The notes below the pieces were generated by a model. It saw only the letters and a program-made list of their open reading frames with translations, searched no databases and was not told where the DNA came from. Below are positions 33,406 through 44,242 of a stretch of DNA of 64,000 nt, in pieces. A program made the position numbers and the translations under genes. The first letter of the stretch is position 1; every line of letters begins with the position of its first letter. Origin of the DNA: Spisula solida (taxonomy: Eukaryota > Mollusca > Bivalvia > Venerida > Mactridae); NCBI GenBank assembly GCA_947247005.1, contig OX365946.1, forward strand, positions 6,952,453 to 7,016,452. The letters run 5' to 3'.

Positions 33406-33745
33406 AAGATAGTTAAAATAAAAAAAAGTAAGGTAGGGATATGGTTTTTGGCACTTTTCTTCTCCTCAATGAGATCTATTCACCTACGAGGTTTCAAAAT
33501 GATATCTCAGATACTGTTCAAGTATTGGCTGGGAAAAGAATTGAGAATAAAAAATTAAAAAAGGGGAATAACTAAAATATATAACGAAGAGTTATGGCTC
33601 TTATGACTGCAATTGCCCTCAATGAGATATATTTTCGCCTATGAAGTTTCAAAATGATATCTCTAATAGTGTTCAAATAATGGCCCTGATGATAAAATTG
33701 TGACGGACGGACAGACGGATAGACAGACAGACGGACAAAGTGGCG
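33406..33745 (+). mobile_element. element III, partial copy
   Basis: About two diverged core units (CAATGAGATCTATTCACCTA, GAGGTTTCAAAATGATATCTC, GGGGAATAACTAAAATAT) and a GACGGACGGACAGACGGATAG tail. There is no head and no terminal hairpin. Confidence 0.65.
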
Positions 33746-34145
33746 ACTAATAAATATCATATCATTTAAATGATATGCCTGTATGACTGAGTGACATTGA
33801 TATCATCAACCCTCGAATCAGAATCAGTGTCACACTCGGCATCGCATCGGGGCGACATTATGGCGCGGGCTTGATAATATAAATGTCACACAGTCATGCA
33901 GGCATTTTGTTCATGCAATATTCATCAATTTATACTGTGTAACCCTGTGTCAAGCCTACAACACCTATATGGAAGTTTTCTAACCAAAAAATATAGAACA
34001 TTTGGATACCTCATTACCCTTCAGACAATGAGTCCCTGATCCTTAAACATTGCAATCTGACTTTCGCAGAATAGTTTTTTCAAATCATTGTTCAAACATC
34101 TTACTAGTGAGATTTACAAGCATCATACACTATAGGATACTATAC
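33746..34145. other. 3' flank of ZNF-C, no clear polyadenylation signal
   Basis: The downstream sequence of ZNF-C can be aligned by eye to that of ZNF-D and ZNF-E (GTAAGATGTTTGAACATTCATTTGAAAATAAA in those). Here the corresponding minus-strand text reads TTTGAACAATGATTTGAAAAAACT at about 34075-34100, so the AATAAA hexamer is lost. Nothing else recognised. Confidence 0.5.
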
Positions 34146-34241
34146 TCAAATAAGATTATCCTCTGAATATGATGAGTGAGTTCGCCTGTGCACTTTGAGA
34201 CTTGAAGGATAAGGAAAAGCAGTACTGCACACATCACAATT
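34146..34241 (-). pseudogene. orphaned last finger and tail of ZNF-C
   Basis: In frame with ZNF-C directly after its stop: one complete C2H2 finger and the tail SEDNLI shared with ZNF-D (SEDNPI in ZNF-E). The cysteines and histidines are preserved, so the nonsense mutation is probably recent or the stop may be polymorphic. Confidence 0.85.
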
Positions 34242-36173
34242 TTACGGTTTTCCACCAGTATGTTTTCTGATGTGCAGTTGCAGAATATTTTGTTGAGTAA
34301 AGACAGATCCACAAATATCACACATAAATGGTTTTTCACCAGTATGTTTTCTCATGTGACTCTTTAGAGTATACTTATGTGTGAACCAAGATTCACAAAC
34401 ATCACATTTAAATGGCTTGTCACCAGTATGCGTTCTGATATGTGTTTTCAAATTTATTTTTTGAGAGAATGCCGCACAACAAACATCACAACTGAATGGT
34501 TTCTCACCAGAATGTGTTCGCTTGTGGTTTGTCAGATGATGTTTGCACCTGAATGCATGTCCACAAATATCACACTTATATGGTTTTTCACTGGTATGAA
34601 CTGTCCTGTGTCGATTCAAAGCACTTCGAGTTGTGAAGGCCAATTGACAAACATCACATTTGTATGGTTTTTCACCTGTATGTGTTCTCTTGTGTGAGGT
34701 CAAACTGGTTGATGTTGTTAATGCAATTCCACAAACATCACATTTAAATGGTTTTTCACCAGTATGTGTTCTCTTGTGCACCGTTAGAGTACCATTTTCT
34801 CTGAATTTAGATCCACATTCGTCACACTCAAATCGTTTTTTAACTGAATGTTTTTTCATATGATAAATTTTCAGAGCATTACTCTTAAATCCGGATCCAC
34901 AAACATCACATTTGAATGGTTTTTCATGTTTTCTCATGTGACTTGTTAGACTTCTTTCATTTAAACAACCCATTCCACAAACCTTACATGTAGGCGTTTT
35001 TTTACCTGTATGTGTCATCCTGTGCACTTTCAGACAATTTCCATTTGTGAATGAAGTGTCACAAAAATCACAATCAAATGCTATATTACCAGTTCGTACT
35101 TTCCTGTGAGCTTCCAAACCTTTTTTAATTGAAAATGCTGTCCCACAATCATTGCACTTAAATAGATTTGGGCCAGAATGTACTCGTTCCTTGTGGTCTT
35201 TAAGACCAGTTCCAGTTATAAATGCAGATGCACAGACATCACATTCAAATGGCTTTTCACCAGTATGAATCCTTGTGTGATCAGCTAGACTGCCAGGTCT
35301 TGCGAATGCAGATCCACAAACATCACATACACATGGTTTTTCACCGGTGTGTACTCTCATGTGGAGTTTTAGAGCCACAGGAACTAGAAATGCAGATCCA
35401 CAAACGTCACATTCAAATGGTTTTTTACCAGAGTGTTTTTTCATATGATATGACAGACCGCTAGAGTGTTTAAATGAAACTCTACAAAAATCACATCGAA
35501 ATGGTCTTTCATCAGAATGAGCTTTCAAATGTGTTTTCAGGGTATCTGCACTAATGAATGCAGATTCACAAACTTCACATTTAAATGGTTTTTCACCAGT
35601 ATGTGTTCTAATGTGGATCGTAAGACGGCTTGGTGTCGGGTATGTAGATCCACAAGAATCACATTTATATGGTTTTTTATGGATTCTTTTAACGTGATCT
35701 TTAAGAGTAAAACTGTCCATAAAAGCCGATCCACAAACAGCACATTCATATTTCTTTTCACCAGAATGTATGTTCATGTGATTCTTAATATCAATATTAT
35801 TTGTGAATGTTGATTCACAAACATCGCATTCATATGTGTTTTTACCAGAATATTTTTTTAAGTGATTCTTCAGTTGCAAATTGTTACTAAATAATGATCC
35901 ACATGCGCCGCATCTATATGGTTTGTTACCAGAATGCTTTTTCATGTGGCAAGTAATACTACTAATAGACTTGAATGCTGTTCCACAAATACCACATTTA
36001 TAATTAGGTGGCTTTATTAGAGAATGTTCTTTAACTTGGTTTTCAAGATCATCATTGTGCATGAATGTAGATTTACAAACTTTATTCACAACTTGTTTCT
36101 CATCTACCAGTAATGGTACCATTACTTCATTTTCAGGAACACAGATCTTCGCGTAGGTATGATCGCACATCAT
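34242..36173 (-). CDS. ZNF-C: C2H2 zinc-finger protein, 21 modules, last finger cut off by a nonsense codon
   Basis: 643 residues from MMCDHTYAKIC; the start is fixed by identity with the paralogs. One copy of the N-terminal repeat unit (VMVPLLVDEKQVVNK) is followed by 21 finger modules with TGEKP-type linkers. All have C2H2 spacing except module 11, which ends HRKVR. The frame ends ...KHTGGKP then TAA at 34242-34244. In ZNF-E the same codon is TAT (tyrosine). Beyond the TAA the frame continues without interruption through a 22nd finger (CDVCSTAFPYPSSLKVH) and the family tail SSYSEDNLI to a TGA at 34146-34148. This is a single-codon nonsense change removing about 31 residues; the gene could still be functional. 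The putative promoter and exon 1 lie at 40283-41190, and the leader carries twelve 35-bp repeats. Predicted to be a nuclear DNA-binding regulator; target unknown. Confidence 0.88.
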   Translation of the reverse strand: MMCDHTYAKICVPENEVMVPLLVDEKQVVNKVCKSTFMHNDDLENQVKEHSLIKPPNYKCGICGTAFKSISSITCHMKKHSGNKPYRCGACGSLFSNNLQLKNHLKKYSGKNTYECDVCESTFTNNIDIKNHMNIHSGEKKYECAVCGSAFMDSFTLKDHVKRIHKKPYKCDSCGSTYPTPSRLTIHIRTHTGEKPFKCEVCESAFISADTLKTHLKAHSDERPFRCDFCRVSFKHSSGLSYHMKKHSGKKPFECDVCGSAFLVPVALKLHMRVHTGEKPCVCDVCGSAFARPGSLADHTRIHTGEKPFECDVCASAFITGTGLKDHKERVHSGPNLFKCNDCGTAFSIKKGLEAHRKVRTGNIAFDCDFCDTSFTNGNCLKVHRMTHTGKKTPTCKVCGMGCLNERSLTSHMRKHEKPFKCDVCGSGFKSNALKIYHMKKHSVKKRFECDECGSKFRENGTLTVHKRTHTGEKPFKCDVCGIALTTSTSLTSHKRTHTGEKPYKCDVCQLAFTTRSALNRHRTVHTSEKPYKCDICGHAFRCKHHLTNHKRTHSGEKPFSCDVCCAAFSQKINLKTHIRTHTGDKPFKCDVCESWFTHKYTLKSHMRKHTGEKPFMCDICGSVFTQQNILQLHIRKHTGGKP

Positions 36174-36867
36174 TTTCCTAACCTATTAATTAATAATCAA
36201 CATAGTAAGCACGATCTGCGGGAAATTACTAAAAATCAACTGTAGCTCAAATTACGTAAATGTAAGTATATTTTTTCAATGCAAATCTAAAACTGGAAGA
36301 TCACTGTCAGGATTATTTCACATACCAGTCTATGAAACAGTTCTTGATGTATCCACATACCAGTCTATGAAACAGTTCTTGATTTATCCACATACCAGTC
36401 TATGAAACAGTTCTTGATTTATCCATATACCAGTCTATGAAACCGTTCTTGATTTATCCACATACCAGTCTATGAAACAGTTCTTGATTGATCCACATAC
36501 CAGTCTATGAAACAGGTCTTGATTTATCCACATACCAGTCTATGAAACAGGTCTTGATTTATCCACATACCAGTCTATGAAACAGTTCTTGATTTATCCA
36601 CATACCAGTCTATAAAACAGGTCTTGATTTATCCACATACCAATCTATAAAACAGTTCTTGATTTATCCACATACCAGTCTATAAAACAGGTCTTGATTT
36701 ATCCACATACCAATCTATAAAACAGTTCTTGATTTATCTATCGTTAACAGCATTTGTACATTAGATAGTTAGACTTCTTACATTCCAATACCATGATATA
36801 TTGTGTATGTATGAGTTGATCAGTCATACAGAACACATATTCATGTCTTGGACAATATCAGCAGATC
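36174..36867 (-). promoter_or_regulatory. ZNF-C leader exon upstream of the ATG
   Basis: On the minus strand GTATTTTCAG ends at 36868 and the following bases GATCTGCTGA match the same position in ZNF-D (GATCTGCTGA at 49594) and ZNF-E (GATCAGCTAA at 56787). The 694-base leader is dominated by the 35-bp minisatellite, followed by CCTGACAGTGATCTTCCAG and TTTAGATTTGCATTG, which is shared with the paralogs. Confidence 0.6.
36321..36740 (-). repeat. 35-bp minisatellite, 12 copies, in the ZNF-C leader
   Basis: Unit starts fall every 35 bases from 36321 to 36706. In gene sense the unit holds AATCAAGAACTGTTTCATAG and ACTGGTATGTGGAT. The units distal to the ATG alternate two sub-variants (GTCTATAAAACAGGT and ATCTATAAAACAGTT in plus orientation), a 70-bp higher-order period. 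There are no unique spacers, so it is not a CRISPR. Confidence 0.95.
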
Positions 36868-37365
36868 CTGAAAATACAAATAAACAGTGTCACAACAAGA
36901 GGGACATGTTTGCCCTTAATCGCTCATCTACACTTATCAAGTTGACCCAAAAGTTTGTATATTAATTGAGATTTTATCAAAGCATACATTCTCCATAAAT
37001 TTCGACGTTTGAATTAACATCCAACAATTTGACTCTTAGCTATTGGATTATATACAAGCTGTTCACATCCCTTTTAATATTTTTGATTCCGTCACACAAT
37101 TAACATCAAGTAAAATGACAGCACAGGTAACTGTATCATTGATAAAGAGTGAAAACAGTTTTCCTTTTTATAAATTTTATCTTAGAAAAGTGCATTTTTA
37201 TATTAAAGTGGTCAGATTTTCATGGTACCGAAACAAGATTTCATAGACAACATTGTTAGAACTATTCCCCTTCAGAATCCAATTGAAATTGATCAACTAT
37301 TGAAAAAGTTATACCATGAAATGTATATCAAGGTATTCAGTCAATCACTGAGGTACATTCAATAA

Positions 37366-38155
37366 ACAAGAGGGCCATTGGCCCTTTAGCACTCACCTGA
37401 TGACTAGCACTTTAGGCAGAATCAGTGACCTTATGACCTAGTTTTTGACCCCAGATGATCCAGTTGCGAACTGGACCTAGATTTCATAAAGCCACACATT
37501 GTGGCCAAGTGTCATTAATATCACATAAACAAAAGGGCCCTAGGTCGCTCACCTGTCGAACTTGACCTAGATTTTGTTGAGATGATCATTGTGACCAAGT
37601 TTTGTACAGATTAGGTCCAAATTGTGACCTCTAGTGACTACACAAGGTGTTTATATGATTTGACCAAATGACCTAGTTTTTGACCCCAGATAAACCAATG
37701 AGATGATCATTGTGACCAAGTTCTGTAACGATCAGGCCAAAACTGTGACCTCTAGTGACTACACAAGGTTTTTCTATTATTTGACCTTGTGACCTAGTTT
37801 TTGACCCCGGATGACCCAGTATCGAACTTGATCTAGATTTTGTTTAGATGATCATTGTGACCGAGTTTCATAAAGATTAGACCAAAACTGTGACATCTAG
37901 TGACTACACAGGGTTTTTCTATGACTTGACCTTGTGACCTAGTTTTTGACCCCGGATGACCCAATATCAAACTTGACCTAGATTTTGTTGCGTTGATCAT
38001 TGTGACCAAGTTTCGTAAAGAATATGCTAAAACTGTGACCTCTAGTGACTACACAAGGTTTTTCTATGATTTGACCTTTTGACCTAGTTTTTGGACCCCT
38101 GATGACCCATTATCAAACTTGACCTAGATTTTGTTAACATGATCATGTGTACCAA
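37366..38155 (+). mobile_element. element I, copy with two heads, 3' truncated
   Basis: The first head AACAAGAGGGCCATTGGCCC starts at about 37363. A second head ACAAAAGGGCCCTAGGTCGC with TCACCTG lies at about 37525, and about four core units follow. It breaks off after GATTTTGTTAACATGATCATG with no tail. Confidence 0.7.
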
Positions 38156-38751
38156 CGGCGATTTCAGTAATTAGACATATCATGTACCACAAAACTGGAA
38201 TAAATGCACTTTTCTAATGGATGACAAATTTTCTTTTTTTGTCAATTTTATCTTGATGCTTAATATTTCTTTACTGTGTTAAATATGTCGTCAGTCAAAT
38301 CTTAAAAACAGATAAATACAAATTACAATTTCGCATGCGCAGAATTAGTCGACAAAAAGTACGTCATCTAAGCCAGCAGCCATCTTGTTTTATGACGACA
38401 TTTGACATAGTTCAGCATACATTGTTTACATTTGCAAAAAAAATGTTGTGGCTATTCAAAAAGCGCCACAAATTCATTCTACGAATAAAATAGACTCAAA
38501 TATGGAAGATGAATGTCTCTTAGGTGCGCAGAATTTTCCTTATTGCCCCTAGTCCCATAAATAAGACTCTACGTTCATTCCACAGTACTATAAAGGCTCA
38601 TAGTTTTGAACTTAGCTATCTTTAGCAAAATTTTATTTCCGAATTGAACAACTTATTCGGGATTTAACAATTGAATCGACCGCAGTAAAGCTTATTTCAA
38701 TCATAAAGTACAAAAACAGCGTTAAACCATGCACGTTAATTAATTAACGTG
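38156..38751. other. gene-free stretch, nothing recognised
   Basis: AT-rich intronic or intergenic DNA without a repeat I recognise. Confidence 0.4.
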
Positions 38752-39440
38752 CAGGCGCGTAGCTACCTATACGCGAGTACGCGGCTGAATCCACATGATT
38801 CTGACAAAAAAAAAAGAATTCAGGAAATTTCAAACATAATTCACCTTAAACGCTTTCCTTCTTTGTCGTTATTTACGCAAGACTGTTTGTGTTTCTTTTG
38901 CTGTCACTGTACTAACAGTTTATATGATCACCATGCGGGTCTCCAGAGCCTGAGCTGAGAGGTAGTTTTAGTAATATAAGAAGTGTAAAATATATGCGAT
39001 CTATCATAACCACTGAACTTCGGTCTGGACTGCCATTTTCGCTTACTAGTAGCTTCAGATATATGGACATTGGTTGACAGTTTTATCATACAGAAAGAAC
39101 TTTGCAGTCCTGAAAAGGGACGGGCAAGTAGACTTCTATGGGCATACTAGTATCTGAAGCTTGTGTCTACATAATCATTGAAAATGGGACTCGTAGATGT
39201 ACCTTTGTTTGATTTATGTTTTAGCTTTATTTTGAACAAAGAAGTACTCGGCCAATTTGACCAGTTATCAACAAATTAATGATCCTAAAAATTACATTGT
39301 TAGAACTAAATAAAGCACCTCGAGAACGCTCCAAATGCACCAGATTACACCATAGTTTCCAAAATTTTCCGGGGGAGCATGCCCCCGACCCCCCTAGCAT
39401 ATTAGTGAATCCACATTATTATGGGCTAGCTACACGCCTG
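38752..39440. mobile_element. CAGGCGCGTAGCTA-type TIR element, 5-bp target duplication
   Basis: The ends CAGGCGCGTAGCTA and TAGCTACACGCCTG are inverted repeats flanked by ACGTG at 38747-38751 and 39441-39445. Internal GGGGGAGCATGCCCCC near the right end resembles GGGGGCATGCTCCCCC near the left end of the 338-bp element at 17319, so these are two size variants of one family. No transposase was recognised. Confidence 0.85.
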
Positions 39441-39445
39441 ACGTG

Positions 39446-40140
39446 CGGGTTAAACACACCTTTACATAACCAATATTAGATGAAATGTTTGTCTGACATC
39501 TGTCGCGATTCACTTCCGTTTTAAAATCAAAGTTACCTACAGTTGACAAATTCGTCTTAGACGAAATAATTATTTGGTACGGAGTAGTCGTTCTTGACCG
39601 ACTATAATGTAGGCCTATTTTTAGTCCGGATATCGTGTTTTAGTTATAGCCACTTTTCGTCCAATCAAAATTTGTACAAATGTCAGAACAACAACATTCG
39701 GAATACATCGGCTCTGTTTGACGGCTTCAATGGCGTAAATAAGGACATTTCAGTTAATTTGGAAGCGAAATGAAACACGAATAATTTATGTATCAATGAG
39801 GTTAGTGTTCTTGCAATCATTCGTTTTCAATGATAGAAAAGGCATTAATGAAGCCATGTGTGGTGTGCCTTTACTTTGTATTGCTTTTTAGGGCTCATAA
39901 TCGGTCATCAAACAGCGACAAAGAATCGGGTCGCAAACTGCTACATACATGTACTTGCGACCCGGTGAGACCTAACGTAATGTAATGACTGTTGTGACTA
40001 TATTGCCCCCTGGCCCCTATCCACATACCAAGTTTCATAAACCTAGCTTGGAAACTGTTTGAGTTATGTCAGAATCCAGATTTTTGACGGACTGACGGAC
40101 GGGAAGCAAACCTATAGTCCCCATCGGGTCAAAAACAGGT
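39446..40140. other. gene-free stretch, partly repeat-like
   Basis: No reading frame. A short segment near 40000-40140 (ACCAAGTTTCATAAACCTAG, TTTTTGACGGACTGACGGACGG, AACAGGTAGGGGACTAA) looks like a tandem-core element tail. Confidence 0.4.
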
Positions 40141-40282
40141 AGGGGACTAATTATCAGAGTACGACTTGGTTCGGGTACGTATAGGGATCTGAACCCTTGC
40201 TTTAATACCCACGATTTTCAGAATGCGAACAATGCTTAATGTAATGAAAGATGGAATCATTTGTGATTTCAACTCTACTTAC

Positions 40283-41190
40283 CTATATCAGACATGAACC
40301 TGTCACTAAATAACGTAGAACAAACAGCAGAACTAGAATTTCAATCATGGGCGCTGACATCTTGTTTTTAGGATGGGGATAAAATACGGTTCGTACCGTT
40401 CACAGTCCGTGAAATACACAAATCAAATTGATAGTCTGTTCAAGTGAGCTAATTCGTGAATCAACACGTTAATTCGTAGTATAACGCGTGGAAAAGTATA
40501 ATCTAATCGATTTTAAACGTTAAAACAATTTTACAAAGAAATAATTTCACGACGGCGTCACATTAGAGTATCCGGTTTTTCTCTATTTCTGGGATTTAAG
40601 CACAAACATGATTACTAAAACGTTTTAAAAAACTTTTTGAATTATTTAAATTTGACCTCAATGATCTTACTTCAAGAGCACTTTCTCGGCTGCAGGTAGT
40701 TGTATTATGATACAACTACCTGCTCGGCTGGTACTATTACAAACTTTATATGGGAACGTAGTATTGCCCTTCAGCCACACATGTAAATTTAATTCTCTTT
40801 TGTGGTTGAGCAAGAATAAGATGAGTTTTTTTCCTTTTTTTAAATGGTCGCCATTTCCCCCGGAATTTTACGTTTTTGACCAAATCTGAAGCATGTTTTG
40901 TTGTGGCAATCAACTAATATTTGTCAAAACTATCAAAATGATTCAAAACCATAACTCAGAAACGGAGTTTTGATGTTTGCCGGAAATACGACAACGCACG
41001 TACGACGATAGGAGAATCTAGGATAAACTCAAACCACATTCAAAATTAAAAAGTAGAAACTGGATCTATTGTAAAAAATGCACATGCGATTAATACTACA
41101 ACTATATCTCAGTGTAGCAATACCACGTGACTTTGGCTACAGATCAAATACGAAATTTGCTTCACTTCCATAACAAAAATAGCCATGGTT
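40283..41190 (-). promoter_or_regulatory. conserved upstream block of ZNF-C: putative promoter and non-coding exon 1
   Basis: In ZNF-C sense (descending) it contains TAGCCAAAGTCACGTGGTAT (about 41115-41140), GAACGGTACGAACCGTATTT, ACAAGATGTCAGCGCCC and CTGATATAG/GTAAGTAGAG (donor at 40283/40282), in the same order as upstream of ZNF-B and ZNF-E. The ATG of ATGTCAGCGCCC opens a 25-codon upstream frame (MSAPMIEILVLLFVLRY...) that stops exactly at the donor. There is an unrelated insertion of about 400 bases between the GTACGAACC part and the E-box part. A further fragment with CACGTGGTATTGCTACAC lies at about 41950-42340. Confidence 0.5.
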
Positions 41191-42340
41191 ATGGATATTA
41201 TGTACGTGTTGTGAAGACGATTTTACGTCTTCTGTGTGTTGATATATGTTACTTGGGGCTGTATTACTGTGCACCCAAACTGTGGTTGACTGTCTTCCAA
41301 GATCTAAAAATAATCAAGAAGTGTGTCCTTTCCTCAAATTTATTTTACACAGGTATAGTTCTTAAAACATAGAAGTCGGTATCACAAGTGACTTCTCTGA
41401 GGAAGGACACAACTTTTAACGAAAGACCGAAAACAATAATTAACCAATCAAAAAGCCGAAAAAATTTAAGACATTTAGTATTGACCAATGAAAAAGGAGT
41501 TTGAAAATTACTTAACACGTCTTGCTCATTCTGACATAAAAGAATGTTTGAGCCTCAAGCGACAAAAAGGTGTAAATGGCTTGTAATTGCCAATCACCGA
41601 AATCCGGCTGAAATGCAGTATTCCGGAGACAAACCGGCTACTTCGCTGATACTGTTTCAATGGTTTTTCGCACCTCCATTGTTAACTGTTTTTATACCAT
41701 ATGTTTCAATCAAACAAAAATGCACTCTTTCAACATGTCAACAATTACAACATACATAACGAACACAATCTATTGTTGTAAAAATACCCATATTTAACAT
41801 ACATACTTAAAATTCTAGAAATTGTGTAGAAATAGATTATCTATAATATCTGTGGAAATTCCCAGCATACAATTTCAACTTCAACAATTTAGATGTAAAA
41901 ATATAACCCAAACTTATAAATAACCCATATTTTATTAACATTTAGTAAAAGAAAAAATCACAAATTTTAGGGCATAACATATATGTACATATTTCTATTA
42001 AATATACACCACGCTAGAAAAACATTACTTGCATTTTACGAAATACATGTTCAAGATCTTTTTCAACAGCATTTTTGTGAAGAAGCTGTGCTGTTTTGTC
42101 AACACCATGTGAAACATTGGCAACATAGGCTTGAAACTGCAGTGCGTTCGCATACAGGTTTCAAAGAATGATTGAAAAACGATATTTGAAAGCTGCAGAA
42201 AAAGATATTAGACTTCGTGGTGTCAAAGCAAATCTGTTTTCCCTTTGCGTTTAAATTTGTTTTCAAAGTGAAACAAGGTTCGGCTTGGATCTGTAGCATA
42301 TAATGATGTAAACGTCACGTGGTATTGCTACACTGTTTCT
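41191..42340. other. gene-free stretch with a second fragment of the upstream block
   Basis: From about 41950 to 42340 it resembles the distal part of the block seen at 25700-26050 (ATGAAATATACGCCCC / AAATATACACCACGC, CACCATGTGAAAC..TTGG, GTAGCAATACCACGTG inverted). Otherwise unrecognised. Confidence 0.4.
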
Positions 42341-42463
42341 ATCTTATTGATTATTCTATCGCCCGAGTATACCTATAAAAAAGGTTTCGCAAGTATGACT
42401 ATTTTATATTTGTTTCCGTGAATGTGCATGCAATTTAACAGAAGGAACGTTTTTCAAAATTAA

Positions 42464-43003
42464 AGGTGCTGCCTCACAGATTGGGCTAAAAATTATATAT
42501 CGTGATTTTCCAACCTAACCAAGTATTGATGTAATAGAAAGTCACTGACAGTTGCTTTATGAACAATTTGGTGCAAAAAACAATTTTATCCACTTTCGAT
42601 GTCGCCCACTGAGTATTTTTTTCTTGAAAATAAAGCGGCAAGTTTCCTTTCAACATGCTTTGTGTTTGATGTTATTCACTCGTGATCGAACTGTAACCTC
42701 AACAAACTATGTACAGCGTAAACATCAGTGAGGTATTTGGTTCGGTTAACGATTCGTTTTCATCAAATGTGAACAAAATTTAGGCAATTTAAGTAATAGT
42801 GGTGTTAATTCTATAGGGTATTAATACCCTATAGATTTTTTATGTAAAAATACTGCATAACTACAAAATGCCAAAATTCTCAATTTTTTTCTAGATGTCA
42901 GTGTGGTTGTTTATGGGATATACAGGCAACCATACCAAAATAACGCGAATATTTGACAATTTTATTTTATTTTTGCAATATGCCAATATGTGAGGCAGTC
43001 CCT
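42464..43003. mobile_element. TTAA-flanked MITE VII with a central palindrome, copy 1
   Basis: The ends AGGTGCTGCCTCACAGATTG and ATATGTGAGGCAGTCCCT are inverted repeats. TTAA is immediately outside on both sides (42460-42463 and 43004-43007), as expected for piggyBac- or Kolobok-type insertion. At about 42813-42836 there is a perfect 24-base palindrome whose half-site is CTATAGGGTATT. 540 bp, non-coding. Confidence 0.85.
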
Positions 43004-43198
43004 TTAAAGTGTAAAAGGTAAGAATATGTGAAAAGTCTTACTGGAAAACAAAGGAAACACTATTTTACGATCTCGCTGACATTTATTTTCCATAAATAAT
43101 ACGTTTAACTTGAAAAATATGTCTATTTTCTCCCCAGCATTGCCGAGCGTCGGAAGCGGCAGAGTTGAATAATAATATTAAGGCATTTTTAGGATATA

Positions 43199-43422
43199 CA
43201 CTGCCCACCAAAAATAAGTATACAAATGTTATTTGCCCACTTACTTGCCTGTAATGATACTATTTGAAGAACAGTAAAGCAACAATAGATTTTAAGAAGA
43301 TGAATGCTTTGTTTAATATTAAATGGAAAGGCCATACATTAGTTGGTACCCTAGGTGCAAAATCTAAAGTTTCTTTGTCCCACTTGAATGGTAACTTTGT
43401 CACAAAAAGATGGTGGGCACTG
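43199..43422. mobile_element. mariner-like MITE, 224 bp
   Basis: The ends CACTGCCCACCAAAAATAAG and GATGGTGGGCACTG are imperfect inverted repeats, with TA on each side (43197-43198 and 43423-43424), typical of Tc1/mariner insertion. Non-coding. Confidence 0.75.
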
Positions 43423-43424
43423 TA

Positions 43425-44242
43425 TTTTGCTAAATCTTAATAACTTAGATGTTTAGTGATACAGTACAATACTTTTTTTAGACATTTTTCGTGTTTAAAC
43501 GTTGCAAAAAAACAGTAATTTAGACAATCCCGCTATATGCCGCCTATTGACTGGGTCCCTTAGACTGTCAAATTATTGTCTCCGGAAAACGGGTTTTATC
43601 ATGTAATGTCGATATCGAGAACAATCGGAACGGTCCGTACGGCATTTATCGTTACTGGCCGAGTAGTTCCGAGTGTATCGAGAATAGCAAAAATATAATA
43701 TATACAATCGGGACACCTCTGACAATCTCTACGAATCATCTCTCGGGTGTAAATAGAACGTCGCCATTTGTTAACGTCTTTCGACATGACGTCACCATGA
43801 CAGATTTAAACAGTGCTTCAATGGAATACACGCCCATCAAGCAAGCGCTGCGTAGCTGCGTGCTGGGAAGAATAAATACTGTCCCTGCTGCGTGTTATGC
43901 TCAAGGAGTGTAACGAAATTGTATTGTTTAATCAATTAAACATCTTTTGATATTTCCGCTGCTGAAAAGTTACGGTCTATTTTCTTCCACCCATTTTCTT
44001 CTGCGTAGGATTTTAGAAAGAACGCTTCTGAATTCATACACTTGATACATCCGAGGTATTTTATCCCGTAAAAATGCCTTACGGACCGTTCCGATTGATA
44101 TATATATATCTCCGTCATTAAGTCACATGTTAACAGCTAATCTTAAAACTAAAACAAACTAGTCGGAAACCACGTGTAAACCACTAAACTTCGCCCTTAA
44201 TATCCATAGGCCAAAGACCTAAATATATTTAGGTCTTTGCAT
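43425..44242. other. gene-free stretch, nothing recognised
   Basis: Contains a repeated GGAACGGTCCGTA / TACGGACCGTTCC inverted pair (about 43630 and 44085). The 60-62-codon minus open frames here have no motif. Confidence 0.4.

Larger units (their letters stand above)
36868..40282 (-). other. inferred intron 1 of ZNF-C
   Basis: Runs from the candidate donor (CTGATATAG/GTAAGTAGAG, junction 40283/40282) to the acceptor at 36868. It contains element I copies (37366-38155) and the 689-bp TIR element (38752-39440). Near its 3' end it shares GGGACATGTTTGCCC and ACAGTGTCAC-like text with the matching position in ZNF-E (about 56735-56770), so the intron end was duplicated with the gene. Confidence 0.4.

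Noticed and set aside
36321..36740. CRISPR array
   Set aside because: Regular 35-bp units without spacers, in a eukaryotic setting; a minisatellite.
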